Positions 1-6,307 of a stretch of DNA of 14,157 nucleotides are shown here, one piece after another (the stretch's first letter is position 1; each line of letters starts with the position of its first letter). The stretch comes from Methanobacteriota archaeon. Its GTDB lineage: Archaea; Halobacteriota; Methanocellia; Methanocellales; Methanocellaceae. Where the stretch lies: NCBI GenBank assembly GCA_023436075.1, contig JAEZKS010000116.1, positions 1 through 14,157 on the forward strand. The letters run 5' to 3'. A program made the translations under genes and the position numbers. Under the pieces are notes generated by a model. The model saw only the letters and a list, made by a program, of their open reading frames with translations, did not search any database and had not been told where the DNA came from.

Positions 1-1
1 C

Positions 2-67
2 CCCATGGACCCGTCGAGGGCAGGCTTCATGTCCATCATGCTCAAGAAGATCAAGGATGATTTCTGA
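2..67 (+). CDS. C-terminal end of an unrecognised protein (partial)
   Basis: An open frame enters from the left edge and stops at TGA 65-67, giving 21 residues that end in LKKIKDDF. The tail is basic and amphipathic, with three Met residues, and looks like a terminal helix. Codon choice (GAC, CCG, GGC, ATC, AAG) resembles the other GC-rich genes here, which supports real coding sequence. Nothing in this short stretch identifies a family, so no function is proposed. The coding start lies outside the window. The stop sits 16 nt before the first long palindrome. Confidence 0.55.
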   Translation, partial: PMDPSRAGFMSIMLKKIKDDF

Positions 68-83
68 CCGCTTGTCTGGCTTT

Positions 84-380
84 GCGTCGTTTCACACGAA
101 AACACGAACTCTTTTTAGATTTTAAAGCTCTAAAGGAATTAACGCTCTGTTAAATCTCTAAATTTTCGAAAGCACGGCTTTTTGAAAACATAAATTAAAG
201 CTCCAATGGTTCGAAAGCACCAAAATAGGCCTGTGCAACATCTTTGGTGTCTTCATGCAGTCGTGCTTTAGTTCGTGTTTTAAAAAGCCATGTTTTACTT
301 CATTTCGTGGTTTAACCGTGTTTTAACACCTTTAGTGTTTTCATATGAAAAGAGATTCGTGCTTTCGTGTGAAACAACGC
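84..380. repeat. Long imperfect inverted repeat, element 1 (CACGAAA family)
   Basis: This element fills most of the gene-free gap 68-485. The outer ends pair strongly: gtttcacacgaaaacacgaa at 89-108 is nearly matched by the reverse complement of the segment ending at 377. Weaker pairing runs to a centre near 232, so a transcript could fold into a hairpin with arms of about 145 nt. The arms are A/T-rich and made of recurring scraps such as CACGAA, CTAAAG, GGTTAAAC and TTTAAAACACGAAC. No ORF with coding character was seen inside. The rest of the gap (381-485) carries the promoter and SD of the lipoprotein gene. I infer an intergenic repeat element; its function is unknown. Confidence 0.85.
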
Positions 381-430
381 ATGCCACAACATGGCTTCAC
401 GGAAAGCTGATTGGACGATGCGGCGATAAA

Positions 431-440
431 GCATTTATAG
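431..440 (+). promoter_or_regulatory. Probable TATA box for the FKBP-like lipoprotein gene
   Basis: GCATTTATAG lies about 50 nt before the ATG at 486. A start site about 25 nt downstream would leave a leader of about 20-25 nt containing a GTGAT Shine-Dalgarno motif at 476-480, five nt before the ATG. The position and sequence fit archaeal promoters, but no start site has been mapped. Confidence 0.5.
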
Positions 441-485
441 GCAATAGCCCATAACACGCATATCTAAAAGCATCAGTGATCATTT

Positions 486-1148
486 ATGTCAGATAAACGA
501 GCTATAATCATGGCTGTCCTGCTGGTCGCGGCCGTCGCACTGGCGATGGCAGTCAGCGGATGCAGCAGTACAGTAACGCCGACGCCCGTGCCGTCCGATG
601 TTGCCAGATCAGGCAATAACGTATCGGTCGATTATGCCCTCTGGGTTGACGACAACACTTCCATCATCGAAACGTCAAACGAGACGCTGGCGAAGGCCGC
701 TGGTATCTATGACGAGGCGTACGTTCAGTACGCGGAATCCATGGGCCAAAAGGCCTACCAGCCGCTAACGTTTACGATCGGCAATTCGACATTGCTCTCC
801 GACTTCCAGAATGCGATCATAGGCATGAAAGTAGGCGAGACTAAAAACATCACCATACAGCCGGGCCCTGAGGTTTACGGTATCTACGATCCATCGCTCA
901 TCCAGCCGGCCAACATGAGCGAGGTCACGTCCTATCTGAGCGGATTCCTTGGCATCAACGAGACTCCCTATGTTAACATGACTTTCCTGTTTTACGACTT
1001 CTACCAGGGGACATCGCAGATAGTGCGTGTGGACTCGATCCAGATCAACGAGAGCGATTACGACAACAGCTCAGTCTACATTGACTATAACCATCCGATG
1101 GCGAGCAAGGTACTGCACTTCATGATCACGTTGCGCGGCATCAACTAA
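486..1148 (+). CDS. FKBP/SlyD-like peptidyl-prolyl isomerase lipoprotein
   Basis: A 220-residue surface lipoprotein. Residues 8-26 form a hydrophobic signal ending in the lipobox AVSGC, so Cys26 is the likely lipid anchor, followed by a Thr/Pro linker. Residues 46-125 resemble the FKBP core: a VSVDYALWVDD strand, then PLTFTIGN, then FQNAIIGMKVGETKNITI, which is the classic 'G-MKVGE' segment. The end, YNHPMASKVLHFMITLRGI, matches the closing strand of SlyD-type proteins, and the residues between resemble their insert (IF) domain. FKBPs catalyse cis-trans isomerisation at proline, and SlyD-types also act as chaperones, so a role in folding exported proteins is likely. The usual FDTS after the first strand reads IETS, so catalytic strength is uncertain. 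Ten of 14 Asn residues are in N-X-S/T sequons, as expected for a glycosylated outer-face protein. The ATG has a GTGAT SD. Confidence 0.85.
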   Translation: MSDKRAIIMAVLLVAAVALAMAVSGCSSTVTPTPVPSDVARSGNNVSVDYALWVDDNTSIIETSNETLAKAAGIYDEAYVQYAESMGQKAYQPLTFTIGNSTLLSDFQNAIIGMKVGETKNITIQPGPEVYGIYDPSLIQPANMSEVTSYLSGFLGINETPYVNMTFLFYDFYQGTSQIVRVDSIQINESDYDNSSVYIDYNHPMASKVLHFMITLRGIN

Positions 1149-1193
1149 TTGCCGCAGTGCGAATCCTTGACCCATAGCAGGTCTATAGGCAGT

Positions 1194-1220
1194 GGCACCC
1201 CCCTGGGGTGCCTTTATTTT
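1194..1220 (+). terminator. Stem-loop terminator after the lipoprotein gene
   Basis: GGCACCCC (1194-1201) pairs perfectly with GGGGTGCC (1205-1212) over a 3-nt loop. It is followed at once by a T-rich tract, TTTATTTTTATT. It lies 46 nt after the stop at 1148. The T-rich tail is on the + strand only, so it should end + strand transcription. Confidence 0.8.
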
Positions 1221-1315
1221 TATTGAATATTATCTGTGTCATTAACACTTAGCAGTGTCTCATGATTCATTTTATGAACGCCTGAATTCGTACAAAGGCT
1301 CTGGACTAAATGGGC

Positions 1316-1346
1316 GGCCTGCGCCGTGCGTATGCACATGCAGGCC
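1316..1346. terminator. Strong hairpin beyond the MFS gene's 3' end
   Basis: GGCCTGC (1316-1322) pairs with GCAGGCC (1340-1346), and inside it GTGC (1326-1329) pairs with GCAC (1334-1337) around a 4-nt loop. It lies about 65 nt downstream of the stop of the minus-strand exporter gene. There is no long U tract after it on the minus strand, so it may be an mRNA 3' stabilising structure rather than a true terminator. Confidence 0.4.
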
Positions 1347-1411
1347 TACGCGCAGCGAGAGCTACCTATCGTCATTCGCGCGTCGTTTACCGGTAAAATC
1401 ACCTGTAGCGT

Positions 1412-2836
1412 TCAGGTCTTGCGGCTGACCTGCGATGCTATCTGCGGCGCAGAGGCCTTACCCCGCAGGTTGCCCCGTGCCAGTGAAAAGACGACGCCGA
1501 GCACGCATAGTACGGCCATGACCACGAACGCTACCTGGATGCTGTGCATGAGCGTGTCGTAGGGACCCGTCGCCGGTATCTCCACATGTCCCATGAAGGT
1601 GGTAAAAATCACGTTTGCGATGCCGAGGCTCAGCATCTGGCCGATCAGGCGCATCGTGCTTACCATGCCTGAAGCCACTCCGTAGTCGCATTTTTCGACC
1701 GAGCTCATGATGGCGTTGGTGTTGGGCGACGAAAAAAGCGCAAAGCCCAGGCCCATGAACATGAGGCCGGCGATGACCAGCAGCAGCGATGTTTCGGGGG
1801 AGATCAGGGTGAACAGGACGAGGCCGACGGCACAGAGCGCCATGCCGGCCGATGCGACAATGCGGGGTTCCATCCGGTCCGACAGCTTCCCGGTCAGCGG
1901 CGAGAAAACCGCCTGCATGATCGGCTGGGCGATTAATATCAGCCCTGCCTGGTCTGCCGGGAACCCCTTCATGTAATGCAAGTAGAGGCTCAGCATGAAC
2001 GCCACGGCAGCCGTCGCGCTATAGTTGATCAGCGCCGCGAGGTTCGAGAACATGAACACCGTATTCTTCCGGAAGATGCTTACCTTCAGCACAGGGTTCC
2101 GGCTCCGCAGCTCCCACCAGAAGAATGCGGCCATCAGCAGCAGGCTCATGACGGCCAGGCCGGCACCCATGACGGTCTGTACCTCGGATAGCCCGTACAT
2201 TAGCGAGATCAGCATGGCTGCGTAAAGCGCTGTCCCTGGCAGATCGAACGGGGCCTTCTCCGCGCAGCGCTCCTCTTCCGGGATTTTCCAGTGTGCGAGG
2301 GCTGCGACCAGGAGAGCATAGACCGCGATGCCTGCATAGATGTACCTCCACCCGAGATATTCTGTGATGACTCCGCCGAGGACAGGCCCGAGCGATAAGC
2401 CGGCGTAGGTAACCGCCACATTGATGCCCAGCACCTTCCCTCGCTCCTTCAGCGGATAGGCGGAGGTGAGGATGGCCATGGAAGTGCCGAAGATCATGGC
2501 ACTGCCGACACCTTCGACCGCCCGGGACGCGATCAGCATATAAACTGAGTTCGACAGGCTGCAGAGAAGTGACGATACTACCACGATCAGCAGGCCGGCG
2601 GCAAAGACTTTCTTCCGGCCGAACTCGTCGGCGATGCGCCCGAAGGGAACCACGAAGATGGCGGCAGAGAGCATGAATCCGGTGACCACCCAGTTCAGCA
2701 GGGCCTGATCGGTGACCGAGAAATCCGCATTGATGGTCGGCAGCGCAATGTTGACCGACGACGAAAGGAACGGCGTGGTAAACGCCGTCATACAGGTGAT
2801 GAGAAGTATTATCCGTTTATCGTTAAGCGATGCCAT
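1412..2836 (-). CDS. MFS drug/solute exporter, DHA2 (EmrB/QacA) type, 14 TM
   Basis: A 474-residue, very hydrophobic membrane protein. It carries the major facilitator signatures in order: motif A as GRIADEFGRKKVF (about residues 66-78), motif B as SRAVEGVGSAM (about 103-113), and the antiporter motif C as GLSLGPVLGGVITEYLGWRYI (about 145-165). Length and spacing fit the 14-helix DHA2 family, whose members use the proton gradient to expel drugs, dyes or metabolites; the substrate cannot be read from sequence. The start is the ATG at 2834-2836, which opens a normal short N-terminus before helix 1. A GGTG motif lies about a dozen nt upstream. The gene appears to stand alone: the next minus-strand gene ends 137 nt upstream and a TATA-like box lies in that gap. 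No regulator is adjacent. Confidence 0.9.
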   Translation of the reverse strand: MASLNDKRIILLITCMTAFTTPFLSSSVNIALPTINADFSVTDQALLNWVVTGFMLSAAIFVVPFGRIADEFGRKKVFAAGLLIVVVSSLLCSLSNSVYMLIASRAVEGVGSAMIFGTSMAILTSAYPLKERGKVLGINVAVTYAGLSLGPVLGGVITEYLGWRYIYAGIAVYALLVAALAHWKIPEEERCAEKAPFDLPGTALYAAMLISLMYGLSEVQTVMGAGLAVMSLLLMAAFFWWELRSRNPVLKVSIFRKNTVFMFSNLAALINYSATAAVAFMLSLYLHYMKGFPADQAGLILIAQPIMQAVFSPLTGKLSDRMEPRIVASAGMALCAVGLVLFTLISPETSLLLVIAGLMFMGLGFALFSSPNTNAIMSSVEKCDYGVASGMVSTMRLIGQMLSLGIANVIFTTFMGHVEIPATGPYDTLMHSIQVAFVVMAVLCVLGVVFSLARGNLRGKASAPQIASQVSRKT

Positions 2837-2920
2837 AGTTACGGAACACCAGCCTGCGCTCTCTGACCTAAATAATAACGCTGCTGACGGCGCAGTAAAG
2901 AGAAGATTTTACCACGCAGT

Positions 2921-2930
2921 ATAAATATAT
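2921..2930 (-). promoter_or_regulatory. Probable TATA box for the MFS exporter gene
   Basis: ATAAATATAT (plus strand) reads ATATATTTAT on the minus strand. It lies about 85-95 nt before the exporter's ATG, predicting a leader of about 60 nt. It is the most TATA-like string in the 137-nt gap. Assignment is by position only. Confidence 0.45.
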
Positions 2931-2973
2931 CGTGCTCTTGCGACGGGTCCGTGACAAAAGGGCAGGCATCAGG

Positions 2974-3930
2974 CTACCATTGCCTGGACGCCTCAGTGCC
3001 GGTCACGCAGCCCATGTGTGCGTCGCCGGTGCAACTCTTCGGCCGGTTGCGCAGTGTATATATCTCGACCATGTGATGAGGGTGATACCTCGTCTTCGCC
3101 TCGCGCAGCCCCAGGACGCCCATGTCGCTCTCCCGGTTGATGAACTCGAAGTCCTTCGCAAGCACGGCAGCCGTTTCTGCGTTGATCGCCTTGTAGATGC
3201 CTTCGTAGTCCTCGATGCCCTTCTCGAAGTGGATCAGTGCAGTGTCGACATTCAGCCGCTCGAAGATCGACATGGCGCCGATGCGGCCGTCCACGCGGAT
3301 GAGCAGGCCGGACAGCCTGAGCTCATTGAAGTGATCGATGGCAAAGATCACCGCCTCTTTTTCATTCTCGAGCACAAGTTCCCCGTCGCGCTGCTTCCAC
3401 TCGCACCATTGTTCGAGGAACTCTTTCCCTTCATGGCTGTTCCCGGCAGATAGGTGCTCGACGGAATACGCGTAGTTTCTCCTGAACTTGTTGAGTTGCC
3501 TGCGCGTCGAATGGTAAGTGCCGTTAGGAAGTTCGGCGAGATCCTGCGCCCGGTAGACGTACTCGAAGTGGTCTCGGTCAGGGACAAGGTCGGCAGATGG
3601 GAAATTCGTCTTCATCCATTCTGCTGTAGGCTCGTCGATCAAAACCATGGGAGCGCAGTCGCCCGTCTCTTCTGCGAGGCGTATCACTTCGTTCATCAGC
3701 TCCGGGTTCCGGGGGCCTATTGGCGGACGGAACCGCGTGACGCCTCCGATGGTGCTCGTGATGAGGATGCTTTCGTTCACATATGCGTACTTGTAGTGGG
3801 CATAGTGATTCCAGCAAGCCATGTTGGTGAAGGTGTTGTCGCTGTGCGCCTGCGGATACTTCGCATAGTGCAGGGCGAAAAATTCCCGGTCCTCCAGCCG
3901 GACCGACTTGAAATCGTCCAGTGATAGCAT
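2974..3930 (-). CDS. DUF2156 protein (phosphatidylglycerol lysyltransferase C-terminal-like)
   Basis: A 318-residue soluble protein that I recognise as the DUF2156 family. This family has two GNAT-like folds and is related to the catalytic part of MprF, which moves an aminoacyl group from tRNA to a lipid or other acceptor. Supporting stretches are the basic STRRQLNKFRRNYAY (about residues 141-155) and the family's closing block FINRESDMGVLGLREAKTRY, followed by HPHHMVEIYTL (about 264-293). No membrane segments are present, unlike full-length MprF, so lipid lysylation is not implied and the acceptor is unknown. About 25 residues after the conserved end (with CTGDAHMGC) are atypical. The start ATG at 3928-3930 directly abuts the stop of the upstream GNAT gene, so translation is probably coupled and the two act together. 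Confidence 0.8.
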   Translation of the reverse strand: MLSLDDFKSVRLEDREFFALHYAKYPQAHSDNTFTNMACWNHYAHYKYAYVNESILITSTIGGVTRFRPPIGPRNPELMNEVIRLAEETGDCAPMVLIDEPTAEWMKTNFPSADLVPDRDHFEYVYRAQDLAELPNGTYHSTRRQLNKFRRNYAYSVEHLSAGNSHEGKEFLEQWCEWKQRDGELVLENEKEAVIFAIDHFNELRLSGLLIRVDGRIGAMSIFERLNVDTALIHFEKGIEDYEGIYKAINAETAAVLAKDFEFINRESDMGVLGLREAKTRYHPHHMVEIYTLRNRPKSCTGDAHMGCVTGTEASRQW

Positions 3931-4371
3931 CTATTCTTTCCTCGAATAAATCATGGGGGCATGCCCCGGCATTGCTCTGAAGCCAAGCTCCTCGTAGAAC
4001 CGTTCCGAGCCCGGCTCTGCGATCAGCCCGATCCAGAGCACGCCTTTCACACGGCAGGCTTCGATGAGTGTGGCAACGATCTTCGTGCCGACGCCGCCTC
4101 TGCGGTACTCGGGCAGGACGACGAGGTCCTGGATGTAGCCGTCTGATACGCCGTCGGAAATCACCCTACCCATCCCGGTCAGCTTCGAAGTCTTTCGGTC
4201 GATGGCCACTGCGAAGGCAAAGCTGCCCTTCATCAGTGGGATAAGGCCCGCAGCCTCGTACGTGTCTTTCCACCAGCCGCCGGTCCGGTAGAGATCGGCG
4301 ATCTCCTCGACGTCCCAGGCGTCGACCAGCCTGATCTCGACGTCGGGCGCCATGCTCGTTTCCCGGCTCAT
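3931..4371 (-). CDS. GNAT-family N-acetyltransferase
   Basis: A 146-residue GNAT acyltransferase. The acetyl-CoA pyrophosphate-binding segment is YIQDLVVLPEYRRGGVGTKI (about residues 79-98), containing RRGGVG. It is followed by WIGLIAEPGSERFYEELGFR, the usual beta5 and alpha4 region. These enzymes transfer acetyl from acetyl-CoA to an amine; the substrate here is unknown. The first ATG (4369-4371) has a GTGAT motif about 11 nt upstream. A second in-frame ATG at residue 7 (4351-4353) is possible and would still keep the whole fold. It is the first gene of a two-gene unit: the next ORF starts at the base after its stop, so a role shared with the DUF2156 protein is likely. Confidence 0.85.
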   Translation of the reverse strand: MSRETSMAPDVEIRLVDAWDVEEIADLYRTGGWWKDTYEAAGLIPLMKGSFAFAVAIDRKTSKLTGMGRVISDGVSDGYIQDLVVLPEYRRGGVGTKIVATLIEACRVKGVLWIGLIAEPGSERFYEELGFRAMPGHAPMIYSRKE

Positions 4372-4458
4372 CTGGACATCATATCACTCGATCGCTTAAA
4401 GCCCTTGTGGAATGAAACTGCGAAACCGACCCATAGCGCCACAGACGATTCCGCGCAA

Positions 4459-4468
4459 GTTTTTATGC
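4459..4468 (-). promoter_or_regulatory. Possible TATA box for the GNAT-DUF2156 unit
   Basis: On the minus strand this reads GCATAAAAAC, about 90 nt ahead of the GNAT start codon, and would give a leader of about 65 nt. The 250-nt gap serves divergent genes and is A/T-rich in its middle, so other boxes are possible. Confidence 0.3.
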
Positions 4469-4495
4469 GATAAGAATCATGCATAACGGCAGATT

Positions 4496-4595
4496 GCTAT
4501 ATCATTATACGGAACGACTTCATTTTTCGTATGCGGTTTCCGCTTATAGCGCATCTCTCAGGCCGGCAATGGCAAAGCCTGCATCGACACCGGCC
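4496..4595 (+). promoter_or_regulatory. Promoter and structured leader of the aIF-1A gene
   Basis: GCTATATC at 4496-4503 is a candidate TATA box; a second, TTATAG, lies at 4544-4549. If the first is used, the leader contains GGCCGG (4561-4566) pairing with CCGGCC (4590-4595), with ATG/CAT and GGC/GCC able to pair inside. The hairpin ends 12 nt before the GGAG Shine-Dalgarno at 4607. A role in tuning translation is only an inference. Confidence 0.35.
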
Positions 4596-4621
4596 ATCCG
4601 ATACATGGAGATTGTGATAAT

Positions 4622-4954
4622 TTGAACAGGTCAGGTAATTCTTACAGAAAAAAGGCGGGTACTTCGCCAGGAGAGCCAGTCACGAGGGTGAGAACGCCCA
4701 ACAGGAACGAACGCGAGGTGCTGGGCACGGTGACGAACATGCTCGGCGGGAGCCGCGTCACGGTACAATGCATGGACAGCACCACCAGGATGTGCCGCAT
4801 CCGCGGCAAAATGAAGAAAAGGACATGGGTCCGAGAGGGCGACATCGTCATTGTGGTCCCATGGGACTTCCAGGACGAGAAGGGCGACATCATCTGGCGC
4901 TACACCGGCCCTCAGGCCGACTGGCTCCAGAAGAAAGGGTTTCTCAAGGAATAA
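4622..4954 (+). CDS. Archaeal translation initiation factor aIF-1A
   Basis: A 110-residue S1/OB-fold initiation factor. In archaea and eukaryotes IF1A binds the A site of the small ribosomal subunit and promotes initiator tRNA binding and scanning or start selection. The core is clear: REVLGTVTNMLGGSRVTVQC (about residues 31-50), MCRIRGKMKKRTWVREGD (about 57-74), IVIVVPWDFQDEKGDIIWRY (about 75-94), then the closing PQADWLQKKGFL. The start is read as TTG at 4622-4624. No in-frame ATG exists upstream, and the first internal ATG would remove the start of the fold. A TTG start gives the usual family length and a basic N-tail. The SD-like GGAG at 4607-4610, with GTGAT at 4614-4618, supports it. 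An in-frame GTG at 4688 is a weaker alternative. It is convergent with the small Cys-rich gene, 30 nt away. Confidence 0.95.
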   Translation: MNRSGNSYRKKAGTSPGEPVTRVRTPNRNEREVLGTVTNMLGGSRVTVQCMDSTTRMCRIRGKMKKRTWVREGDIVIVVPWDFQDEKGDIIWRYTGPQADWLQKKGFLKE

Positions 4955-4984
4955 GAAAAAGATAATTAAGGGTTCCAGCACAGC

Positions 4985-5143
4985 TTACCGACAGCTGAGC
5001 CCTACTGAATCCGCAATGTTTTTCGCGGCGTCTTCTACGCTCTCGTTGGCGGCCTGTGCGGCTTTTTTCAGGTCGTCCATCGTGATGTTGTTCGGATTGC
5101 CATGCTTGTTATTGAGTTCTCCGCATCCACAGCTAAGACACAT
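4985..5143 (-). CDS. Small Cys-rich conserved protein, 52 aa
   Basis: A short gene hidden inside a longer spurious frame. It encodes a 52-residue protein starting MCLSCGCGELNNKHGN, then a helical tail with ITMDDLKKAAQAA and SVEDAAKNIADSVG. The CxxCxC cluster (Cys2, Cys5, Cys7) with a nearby His suggests a metal site. Proteins with this MCLSCGCG start followed by an 'ITMDDL' helix recur in my memory as short hypotheticals in archaea and actinobacteria, but I know no function for them. The start is ATG 5141-5143, supported by GGTG (minus strand, 5150-5153) six nt upstream and a TATA-like box about 40 nt upstream. It is divergent from the CBS-domain gene and convergent with aIF-1A. Confidence 0.75.
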   Translation of the reverse strand: MCLSCGCGELNNKHGNPNNITMDDLKKAAQAANESVEDAAKNIADSVGLSCR

Positions 5144-5178
5144 ATTAAACACCACTATCGATCTGTCCCCCGCGATGG

Positions 5179-5186
5179 GATAAATC
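5179..5186 (-). promoter_or_regulatory. Probable TATA box for the 52-aa protein gene
   Basis: This reads GATTTATC on the minus strand, about 40 nt before the start codon. That predicts a leader of about 14 nt, just long enough to hold the GGTG motif. CCCGC and GCGGG (plus strand, about 5169-5195) flank the box as a short inverted pair, which could be an operator, though this is weak. Confidence 0.45.
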
Positions 5187-5320
5187 ATTTTGCGGGATTT
5201 CACAGCTCTGCCAGCGTAGGGGCTGTCAGCATGTTTCGATTTTTCCCTGTGCAAAACGTGAAATAACCTCATATGCGCGACGCAGCAATTATTCTCTGAA
5301 AGTTCAGGCAGGGGATATCG

Positions 5321-5737
5321 ATGAAAATCAAAGACATCATGACGAAGGAAATCGCGTGCGTGGATACGAAATCCTCGGCCGCCGATGCGGCGAAGAAGAT
5401 GAAAGCCCAGAACGTCGGCACTGTGATGGTTGTCGATGAGAATCAGCTTAAGGGGATGGTGACTGACAGGGCGATCGCCATGAAGGCGGTGGCAGCGGAA
5501 AAGGACCCGCGCAACGTCCCGGTCACGGACATCATGACCAAAGACATCATCGGGTGTAGTGAGAACGACGACGTCTTCGACGCCCTGCAGACCATGGGTA
5601 AGAACCAGGTACGCAGGCTGCCGGTGGTTAACGACCGGAGCCAGCTTGTCGGCGTCATCTCGATGGCAGACATTGCGGTGCAGATGAAGAGCGGCATCGA
5701 CTGTATGTTCGAAGAGATCAGCAAGGCGGCAAAATAA
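5321..5737 (+). CDS. Two-CBS-domain (Bateman module) protein
   Basis: A 138-residue protein consisting only of two CBS domains. The first spans about residues 4-58 (IKDIMTKEIACVDTKSSAAD through LKGMVTDRAIAMKA). The second spans about 68-124 (VTDIMTKDIIGCSENDDV through QLVGVISMADIAVQM). The paired 'DIMTK' and 'G(M/V)(V/I)(T/S)..D(I/R)A' repeats are the family hallmark. Such modules form a cleft that binds adenosine nucleotides or SAM, and they sense energy or metabolite state, usually acting on a partner protein; no partner domain is fused here. The ATG at 5321 follows GGGGAT (5311-5316), an SD-like site at good spacing. The gene is divergent from the 52-aa Cys-rich gene across a 177-nt gap, so they may share control. 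Confidence 0.92.
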   Translation: MKIKDIMTKEIACVDTKSSAADAAKKMKAQNVGTVMVVDENQLKGMVTDRAIAMKAVAAEKDPRNVPVTDIMTKDIIGCSENDDVFDALQTMGKNQVRRLPVVNDRSQLVGVISMADIAVQMKSGIDCMFEEISKAAK

Positions 5738-5812
5738 TCGTGACGGCGGTCGCAACGGGAATGCGCGAGGCTCAGCAACATGCCAGCTCTATTTCCGTTT
5801 TAGCAGGAGGTC

Positions 5813-5839
5813 ATGTTTTATCTACGGGGCGTTGTGTAA
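5813..5839 (+). other. 8-codon leader ORF with a perfect Shine-Dalgarno
   Basis: AGGAGGT (5805-5811) precedes an ATG at 5813 after only one base. The frame reads MFYLRGVV and stops at TAA 5837-5839. The following ORF (5846-6268) is in the same frame, beginning two codons later. Either this is a translated leader peptide, or the TAA interrupts what was once a longer N-terminus. The SD is the strongest in the neighbourhood, which argues against chance. Confidence 0.4.
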
Positions 5840-5845
5840 TGCACG

Positions 5846-6268
5846 GTGATCATGGTGATCGGTCCTGACGTATCCCCGGGCATCGGCTCTGCGAGCGCTC
5901 CCATAGAGATGATCGATCTCGTATTCGCGCTGTCGAACATAAGGCTTGTCAAAGAAATCGTGCAGGACAACCTCAGACAGCTGAGCGAGCTTGACAGGTC
6001 CGGCAAAGGCCAGACCGAAGGCCTCAAAGCGATGATCGTACAAAAACAGGAACAGGCATACAATAACCTTGACAACGTGGAAAAAACACTGAGCCTTATC
6101 GTCGAGGATAGCATTTCCGTGCAGTCCGGCCAGTTTCACGGGAAGGACGTCAGCCTCGACCCTGAGCAGTCCCGGGCACTGGTCGGCGCTCTATCGTTCG
6201 CGATCAGCCATCTCATGAAGTTCATGCCCCAGCCCGGCGGCAGCGAAGTTCCGGGAACCATCGTCTGA
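5846..6268 (+). CDS. Uncharacterised helical protein, about 137-140 aa
   Basis: I do not recognise a family. The protein is mostly helical and charged: SNIRLVKEIVQDNLRQLSEL (about residues 30-49), then a Lys/Gln/Glu-rich stretch with AYNNLDNVEKTLSLI that could form a short coiled coil, and a C-terminal hydrophobic helix ALVGALSFAISHLMKF. No signal peptide, Cys cluster or catalytic motif is seen. The start is ambiguous: GTG at 5846, ATG at 5852 and GTG at 5855 are in frame and close together, and a GGTGAT motif (5845-5850) is best spaced for 5855. Upstream in the same frame is the 8-codon ORF with the strong SD. It is followed 39 nt later by the YkgJ-type gene, which seems to have its own promoter. 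Confidence 0.7.
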   Translation: MIMVIGPDVSPGIGSASAPIEMIDLVFALSNIRLVKEIVQDNLRQLSELDRSGKGQTEGLKAMIVQKQEQAYNNLDNVEKTLSLIVEDSISVQSGQFHGKDVSLDPEQSRALVGALSFAISHLMKFMPQPGGSEVPGTIV

Positions 6269-6278
6269 ATACACAAAT

Positions 6279-6287
6279 CTTTTAAGG
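6279..6287 (+). promoter_or_regulatory. TATA box of a probably leaderless gene (YkgJ-type)
   Basis: CTTTTAAGG is centred about 25 nt before the ATG at 6308, preceded by an A-rich ACACAAA segment. That spacing puts the start site at or within a few bases of the ATG. No Shine-Dalgarno is visible in between. Confidence 0.5.
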
Positions 6288-6307
6288 CAAGCCGCCTACT
6301 GTGCATC

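Noticed and set aside
2932..3924. Two consecutive plus-strand frames opposite the DUF2156 gene
   Set aside because: The minus strand reads as a continuous recognised family. The plus frames show no motifs or SD sites.
5144..5755. Long minus-strand frame extending upstream of the 52-aa gene
   Set aside because: It is the antisense shadow of the CBS-domain gene. Only the last 52 codons have an SD, a TATA box and protein-like sequence.
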